From positions 24,962,103 to 25,026,102 of the forward strand of contig NC_079891.1 of assembly GCF_024868665.1 (NCBI RefSeq): a DNA stretch of 64,000 nt, given 5' to 3'. The notes below the pieces were generated by a model. That model did not search any database. It saw nothing but the letters and a program-made list of their open reading frames with translations, and was not told the origin of the DNA. Shown here piece after piece: positions 51,701 through 61,000 of the stretch (its first letter is position 1; every line of letters starts with the position of its first letter). This DNA comes from Triplophysa rosa. Lineage: Eukaryota > Chordata > Actinopteri > Cypriniformes > Nemacheilidae. The position numbers were made by a program, and so were the translations under genes.

Positions 51701-54700
51701 CAGCTCATCGTCGGAGATGAAGAAGAAGCGTGGAAAAGCGTTCCGTTTGGAATCAAGGTAATCATTCAGGCTCTTCTGGCAGCGCTCTAACCCATCGCTC
51801 AGGTTGTGGAGGTCAGTCAGGCGATTCGGAACTAGACAACACCTCTTAATGCCAGGGTCCTTCACAGTGTCCGTCATTATCTGGAGGTATCCAAAAGTCA
51901 ATATAAACATCGCAATACCTTTCAATGTTTTCCACAAAACGTGTGATGGTTGTGAAAGGCCTCACCTTTTTGAACATTTTGTCAATATTGTCAAATTTTT
52001 TGGCTTCTTCGGGTAGTTGAGAGCGAATGTCACCTCCAATAAAGATGCTCTCCAGGTACATCCATTTTTGCTGGACTAACATCCAAACCTACAAAATTCA
52101 GTGTAACAGTAAAAACTATTATGTGGACCTGAGCCAAGTGTCCGTTCTCCATTATAACATAAAAAGGGTTTAATAACAGTCAAAGCTATATGTTTAGAGC
52201 AACCAAAGACAACTGGATGAAACACAACTTACAACATGGTATTGTAATTGTTGCAGTATGATTACGGTAGATTATGAATAACGTTATTTTGTATACATCC
52301 CAGGGTGCAAGATGAGTCTTGAATATTTTGGTCATTTTTCCAAAGGACAATGATTTAAATGCATCAAATATATGTTATATACTGTATGTTAAAAGTTTAT
52401 TTGGTCAATGTTTAGTAGTAAACTGGAATATATTGAATGAAATCTTTTGGTTTGGCTAACACTAAAAGCCAATGTAATGTATTTGTAATTTATTTTATGG
52501 GTCTAACCAAAGCCACTAGATGGCAAGCCTTAAAAAGTGATACGGCTAATGCTAACGCCCTGGCTTCAGCAGAACGCAGGACAGGAGTCCAGATGCTAGT
52601 TTTTTTAATGGATGTCAATGGGTTTTGTTAGCCGTTACGGTTTCTCCAATTGAAAGTATTACAGACATTTCCATGTCTCTATAATAAGACTATCTCTGGT
52701 CTAACTGATTTTTCCCACTGACCTCAATAATTTCACTAATGAGCGACAGGTTCTTCTCCCACTGCTGGACAGTGGCCAGGAACGGTCCAACAAAGTGGCT
52801 GCCTGCCATACTCTGCAGGTTCATGGCATCGTCATCCAGATGCTGGAGGATGTCATCCACAGCTCCGAGGATGAACCCATGCTCATGTGTGCCTTTAATA
52901 TACCTCTGCACATTGAACTTCATATTCTCCCATGTTTCCTCCACTTCTTTCACTCCCTGCAAAGTACACAAAAATGCTCTTTGTAACCTTATATCATATC
53001 TTGCCACAGTATTCGTCTTATTTAAAACACAATTTGTCATCATTCTTAAGAACTTGCATTGCGATTCAACCTTTTGCTTATATGAATAAGAAAGATTTCT
53101 AACCTTCTCAATGCCAAGCTCCTTCACAGCTGAGTTGACAATGTCACTGATGACGTTGCCATACTTGTGCAGTTCCATGGAGAACATGTTCTCCAGAGTG
53201 AAGGTGCCTGGGTTCATCTCAAAGCTGGTGCCTGTCCTCTCCATGAGGTTCTTCCAGTGCCTGCACAAAACAAGTGAGCACGTGTGAGTCTCATGTGCTC
53301 TATAGCATATTAAAACCGGCAATCTAACACAGGACTACCTACCTCACCTTAAATAAAGTGAAGTAAAAGTGATTTATTTGTCAGATATGGTGACCCATAC
53401 CCAAAATGTGACCTCTGCATTTAACCCATCCAGTGAGTAGTGAACACACGTACAGCAAGTCGTGAACACACGAACACCCGTACAGTGGGCAGCTATCACT
53501 GCAGCGCCCGGGGAGCAAGTAGGGGTAATGTGCCTTGCTCAAGGGCACCTCAGTCGTTACCCTGGCCCTGAGAATCGAACCGGCAACCTTCTGGTCACGA
53601 GTCCGACTCTCTAACCATTAGGCCACGACTGCCCACCATAACAATGCTTAACCTTAATGCTTGATATTGAAATATTATTTAAAAAAAACACCTGAAACTA
53701 ATCACCTGTTTCTGAGAGCTTTATTCTTTAGATCTAACAGAAGGGGTAGTGACTCTTTGAATTCCTTCAAGCGTCCCTCCAGGAAGAAAGACACAGGAAG
53801 AGCCCTCACATCCTTCGGCAGCTTCCGCAAGATGTTGATAAATCCTTCTATACCCTCTTGGAGGACTTCGATTTTTAGATTTACCCACAGGGTCTGTGAC
53901 CATTCTTCTTTTGCGGTCTAAGAAACACAGACACCAATACATTAAACTATGCGCGCAATAACTAAGAATGTATTATTAATTGCGATACTAACCTTCTGGG
54001 CCTTAGAAATCTCATAGATTTGTCTCAGGCCTTTCATCTCTTTCTGCACATTGAGGAGTGCTGGGTACATAGTGATGGGCAGGTCAAACAGCTTCTCAGC
54101 TTTAGCCAGTTCCTGACGGCTTGCTTCTACCTTAGCCAGCTCTGTCTCGTAGGTGTCCATGATCATCAATCCTATAAGAGCAAACATCCTGATTTAATAA
54201 CCGGTGGATAAGACACGTTATGGAGAACTAAAGAGGTACACTGGGGCTCTTACCTTTCTCTAGATCATCTCCTACAGCTCCGGGCCCATGCATGTTGAAA
54301 CTCTCTGCAAATATAGAGAGCTCCTGTTTATACTCCTCGGTCTGCTTAAGAGTAATCTAAGAGAGAAAGAATATTTGGAAAATCCCAAACCAGGTGTGTT
54401 GCATTTCTCTAAGGATTAAGCTTAGAATTTGAGAATGAAAAATAACTTGATCAGTGCAGATATACTAGCTCCATACACACATAACTGTGCATAATGTAAA
54501 TGACTGGTAATTGGAAAAGCCTACCTCAGAAAAAGTCCTCTTTACTTTTCCCAGACTGCGGTCAACCTGTCTAGACTCCATAAACAGTCCGCTCCACATA
54601 TTGCCAATGTTTGCAGACAGCTGCAACTCTTCCTCTATAACCTTTAGGAAAAAAAGGTTAATAAATTAAACAATTAATAATTAAACAACATTGTACAGTA

Positions 54701-54986
54701 TGTGTTTATTATTTATGTTTGTTATTTCAGTGACTTGATTGTCATTGGCTGGACAAGAGTCTTTTTTATTCGCTTGTTTGTAACAAATTCATGTTGGCAT
54801 AAGAAGAGAAATTAAACATTTAAGCAGTAATAGTCAATGTTGCAACTAACCAGAATAAAGTATTACAGATGTGTAACAAATTTAAAGAGGTAATTTTCAA
54901 AAACAGCTCAGTATTTAACCTTTTTTTATACATTTGTATTGTGCATTCCAATTGATATCAATCAAACTGCAGTTGGTAATAATAAC

Positions 54987-55025
<39 letters not shown>

Positions 55026-58000
55026 CTAACTAACACAATAAAACACAATAAAAACATGATAACACAATAAAATTGATATTAATTAATTAATAATTAAATT
55101 TCCAACAATCCATTTTTATAAACAATAAATGATGATAGTTTAACCATATCAGGACAACTCACCTCCACATTGTACATGCTGAGTGTTCTGTATCTCTCTT
55201 GAATGTCACTGACTCTCATTTCTACTGACAGGGACATATCTCTGATATCCGTGATGGTACCCAGAACTAATTTCAGGTCTTCCAAGGTATTTGGACTCCT
55301 CTTCAAATTTTCAGACAATTTCTGTTCACAGTAAAAGCATTATAAGAAAACATAAGAAAACAATGTAAATATTTGGTTTAAGGACAACATTGAATAAACT
55401 TTGCAGATAACTCACCACAAGCTCATTTCGGAGGATTAAAAGTCCTTCTCGTGCCGAGTCATTGAGCAACCTGCCCAGAGAAGTGACCCACGCCTGGGCG
55501 TTCTCCTGCACGGCATGGGCCAGCGGCTCCAGGTTCAGGCTGATGATGTGTTCATTCTTCACCAAGGGCTGCCTCGCCACCTCTTGGCTGACCTTGATGT
55601 AGAACTGAAACTTATCGTCATACATCACGCACGATGGCTTCTTGGCTGCAAACTTTTCCAGGATGATAGCCTTATCGGGATTCCAGAGTGAGCGGTAGCT
55701 CATCCAGTATTTGAGGTAGACGCTTACTCCATTAAGGAGACGTTGCATACTCTGGGTGACAGCCGTGGCTTGCTCATTTATCTGTGGAACCTGACACACT
55801 TCACTGTAAAAAGTGTAGATGAATGGCTTATCTTCACCATCCACGTGCTGTGGAGGACACTGGATGCAACTGCCATGCATCCAGCGAACAAATCGCTACA
55901 AAAGATATAAACAGAAGAAAAGGTGAGCAGAAGGGCAAATATCAAGTAAATGGTTGTTTCTTTTTTTTATTTCCTGCTGTAAACAGAGGTAAATTCAGAT
56001 TTTATTGAATTTTATTACATTTCTAACCACACAGAGATGTGGGTTGGATCTGGTTTATCAAACCTTGTGTCTCTTTGCTGTTTATTCTACAAACAACTAC
56101 AATGTTTTAAAGGAATAAAATAAGCCCAAAATAAGCCCTCATTGACTGTCAATAGTAATTTTTATTCCTACTATGAAAAGTCAATGGGGGCTTATTTTAA
56201 AGTGAAGTACTCCTTTAAATCTGATATGCCAATATATCAGATTTGTGCTACTTTACTAAGCAAATGTTTTCTGATTAAAAATAGATCACTGATTATCCAA
56301 ATATAGTCCTGGAGTGTACCTTGGTGCTCTCCACACAGTCACCGACACACTGTTTAATAAGCTTGTACACCTCAGTGCTCTTGGGATGCAATGCAATCTG
56401 AGGAGCGGCAAGGATGGTGTCAATTTGGAAGAGTGGTGTTGTGCCCATCAGTGCCATGTTAAAAGCTTGAATATTCCTGAAAAACATCATTCACAAAATA
56501 CAACATCAAACTACATTATTCACAATATCTTTACAAATACGTACTGTGAGCGCAAGAGAACATCAAATAAATCTTACTTGAGCACCATCTTGGTGAGCGA
56601 GTCGAAGATCTTGTGCTCCCAGTAAGTGTAAAACAGAACCATGTGCTTGGCTTTGCCAGTGTTAGTCCCCATGATCAAACTCTCCATCTTGGTGAGAAGA
56701 GGACTGATTGCTGCATACTTATTCACCAGCAGATTCACAACCTTCGTCCTCTCAAGCTCGATGAAGTCAAAGAACTCCTTTATGCCTAAAACAACACCCA
56801 GATAACACTGTAACCCATTTCGGGAGCGCAAAAGAATTAGACACTCAAGCCATTGGAAATGCACATAGCACTCTTAACCTGGTAGGTGTCCTGTTTTGAC
56901 TGGTGCTGGGAACTTGAAAAGGTTTGCCGATTCAATAGATTTAAGTTTGTCTTCAATGTCTTTTTCATTCTTCTGAATTTGATTCATAAGGGACTCAAAC
57001 TTGGAAATGGCCTGGTTTCCACGTTGAATGAATTCTGGTATACCTTTAGAACGGTTGAATTTAAGAAACTATGTTAAAACTTACATTAAAAACAGTGGTA
57101 CGGCAATTGCAAATAATGTGATACTGTACTTACTCAGGAAATTCCAGTTGAGTCTTTTGCACCCATAGTGCAGCACTTTTCTCAGTTCTTGCACCTGTTC
57201 AGTCATCAGTGAGAACTCTGCATCATTTAGATTGTCCATCAGAGAATGGTAATGGTTTACTAATGTCCGCAGTCCATTTATGTACCTGCATGTGAAAACA
57301 TTGTAAATTTGTGGAAAGATCTGCCCGCTGCTACAAGATCAGCAGATTCTGTGGCCATCTTTGAGAATCGGCTGAAAACACATCTCTTCCGTCAACACCT
57401 GACCGATCAGTACTGACTTCTATCTCTTCTACTCTTTCTATCCTTAAAAAAATAGCTTTGTCTATTGTGGTAGGCTATATGAGACCAGTTTTACTGCACT
57501 TATGCTTTTTGTTGTCCTTATGTTGTTCCAATTGCTTCTGTTGTTTACCTCATTTGTTAGTCGCTTTGGATAAAAGCGTCTGCTTAATGACTAAATGTAA
57601 ATGTACATGAAAGAGGGTCAAAATGTCAACACACACTTTACATAAAGTCAGTTAATCAATATAGAGATTAATTTTCCAGTAAAGCCACATTATCTTTTGA
57701 ATTTTATTGAATGAATAGTTATTGGGGAAGCTTGGGGGTGTTACCTCAGAAATTTTTCTTCCTGCAGTGCAGCATTTTGTGCCAGTTCTGATATCGCAAA
57801 ATCCAGCTGATCCAGGTATGTAGATTCAGATATGATTTCCTTCAGCTCAAAGGGAAAATTTACAATGAAGCGCACATCTTTCTCCACACTCCTCACTGTA
57901 CCCTGAGCCGCCTGTAATCACAGCCATTTAAAGAGATTAGAAATGATGACCTGTATTCATTTTTTCACTGTTATCTGTTTATCAAAGCTGACTAATACTG

Positions 58001-61000
58001 TATGTCTCAATGTACTTTACTGTAAATAACGTACAGTATCTGGCTTTGTGAAGTCTGCACACACGACACCATCGCTGTTGACCATGAGTAGCACAGTTTT
58101 CTTCAAGAGGACGGGAAGAGCCTTCTCAGTTTCTGCTTTCCAGTGAAGATAGCGCTGCATCTCATAGTCTCTCATACGACTTGCCACCTCTGCGTATTTG
58201 GCTTTCACCTACGAAAAGGAAGAAAGTCAATATACGTTTTAGCAATATATTTCCTCCATATAGCTTAGCCATGAAATTACTTTGCTGACCATGTCACATA
58301 AAAAGACTTCATATGATGGTTCGCTTTCAACAGGTTCCCCCCTCCTTGTAATGTTTATGATGAATTATATTTGCAAAATGCTAAGGCCTGTTTTCTCCAC
58401 CGCACAAAATGGTGATGACTGCAGACTTACTGCTTTGCCTTCTTCACTCTCCATCATCTCTTTCATTTCCATGAAACGTTGGATAGGGCTTGTCATGCGG
58501 TCCATCAGCGAACGCTCCCAATAGATTGCCCCTGCCACAGGAGGCTGATTCTTGATCAGAGGTGGATTATCTTTTTGCTTTACAAATAGGTCACTTATAA
58601 AGTCCACCTAGATGAGAAAATCACCAAAGAAGATACAACAATACTTGTGAAGATACAACAATACTGTGTAATGAAAATAAAATTTTAAAGATTTTTCGAC
58701 AGTTTGGACCTCTTTGTCATACTGAGCGAGAATATCATTAAACTTCTTCATCAGCTGATTGTTAATGGCGTCCCTGGAGCGGATGTGCTTGAATTTCAGC
58801 AGCAGGTCAAAGGCCGCAGATGCAGAACGCAGCGACTTGAAGGACTGATCAATGAAATTGATAGCTTCTCCTTCAATAGCCTTTAATGAAAGGAAAAAAT
58901 GTTACAAATATACAAAATTAAAATAGTGATTTTAATCCGTCAAGTTCTGACCAATTCTGTACCTGTACTTCAGTTTTGAATTCTTGCATGATCATCTTCC
59001 AACTGCCCATCTTGCGGATGTCGAAATGGTCAAAGGTAAGCTCCTCAAATGGCGTGACAAGGGAATCTACTCGGCGTAAAACATCATCTATTCGCTTTGG
59101 ATCACCCGTCACCGCTTTTAATTCGGGTCCAAAAATAATGTAAAACTCATCCAGAGTCTATAAGTGAAAATAAAAGTTATTGTGTGTAAGGGATATTTTT
59201 TTTAGATTTCTTTATGTCATTTTAAACAGAGCTAACCTGCAAGACGTTGAACAAATCCTAACAGATTGAAGCCATAAAGTCTGTCTTTTCAAACAGTTTT
59301 TTGCGATCAAATTCCCAGCGGGAACAGAGATCTGATCCCTCAATCCGTGCACGGACCTCAAAATAACAGCTCTTCCACAGATCTAAGATTTGCCTTCCAC
59401 CCTGAGCCTTTGCTTTGGCCACTACCCTCTGGTCTCTGCATAATATTAAAGATCAGTACAAATTCATATTGTGTCATTTTATTTATTACCAAAAGCAGAT
59501 TAAAAAACATGGTCTTCAGCAACTTCGAAATAATCAAGTGTAAAAACATGTTCAATGTTAATAACCTTTAAAAAATCTAGATGACATAAAACAGATCACT
59601 TAGAACTCATACAAGAATGGCTTGAAAGTTTTTATTTCTGTATGTCAAAGTTGGCTTGTGGTTTAAGATACGTATGTAAACTTTGCCTACTAACTTAAAA
59701 AGAACACGGAGGTTCACAACTCTGGCAACCCGCTCTGACAGTTCCCAGGCAATGCATTCCATCAGAGATGCCATTCGCTCATCTGAGTTATAATGCCTGG
59801 ATAATATCCAGATAAGACGCAATCCATTCATAATCTCAGGAATAGTGTCTAAGACCACTTTGAAGTCCACCCCTGTGACAAGGTTCTGTAAATCAATATC
59901 AATAAAACAATTTACTTTTTTTACCTCTGGTGGTGCTCCAAGTAAACTTTCATTTAAAGATCTTCCTTACCTTAAACTGCCTCTCCAATGTTCTAAGAAA
60001 TAGTACAATGTTGGCGGACTCCTCATAATATTTGGATATTTCTGCTATGGTCTTTTCTAGCTCCTGCACTGTGAAGGAATCGGCACGGATCATCACATCC
60101 ACAATCTTCTTGACCACGGGCAGCTTCAGCTGTTCATTTACACAACTCATGACAGCACTACGTTCACGCCAGAAGTCGATCTCTGCCAAAGGACCATTTC
60201 CCTTCAGTGGTGAGAAAGCAATAAGCCAAAAAATTTGAAAATGACAATTTAACCGGACAAAATGATGAAGAATAACAAATAATGCTTTATTTAGATTAAG
60301 TCACCTACACAGCAGAGCAAGCTAGGAATGCGCAAAATCTATTTTGAGGGTGTGGAAACAGCCAGGATGAGTTAATTTAAGCAGAAATACATCAAACTAA
60401 ATTTCCAGAGCACCACAAATCATATCAATTTTCTTACTATGTTCAACACAACATACCCACTGAAATCAATGGATTTGCAGCATTCAGTAATGTAGTTAAA
60501 ACTACTGATGCCCTTATGCCTTTCAGGTTTCACACAGACCTGTGGTTTCTTTCTTTTCTGCTCTTCAAGGACAATAGTGATTTGTGTCTGCCAGTTCATC
60601 ACACACTGCTCCAGCTTCTCCACCATCACTAAATTGGACAAAATCCCATCCACCTCACCCTCCAAATCAAGATCTGGAATGTGTAGTTTAAATTCACCTG
60701 TAACAGAAAAGAAGTTAAAACCCAATATTGCATTCTGATATGACAATTACAGTACTTTTACATTTGAATGCATATTTAAAAAAATAACTGCTTTCATTTG
60801 GGAGAGTAACCGGCATACCTTCCAACTGTTGCAGGGTTTTATCTAAGACCCCCAAGAACTTATATGTGCCACTGAGGAGTTCATCCCGAACCTCAAAAGC
60901 CCCACGGGATTCAGGTAGCTGCTGCTCTTCATCTGCTTTTATCTTACCCACTGTGTCATTATCTTGAATGCCAGCCGCTCCGTTATAGCCACCATCAGTG

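Noticed and set aside
59237..59260. Rescue of the dnah10 TAG by the donor-like GTTAGG just before it
   Set aside because: Using it shifts exon 11 into a frame with a stop (TCT GGA TGA) almost at once.
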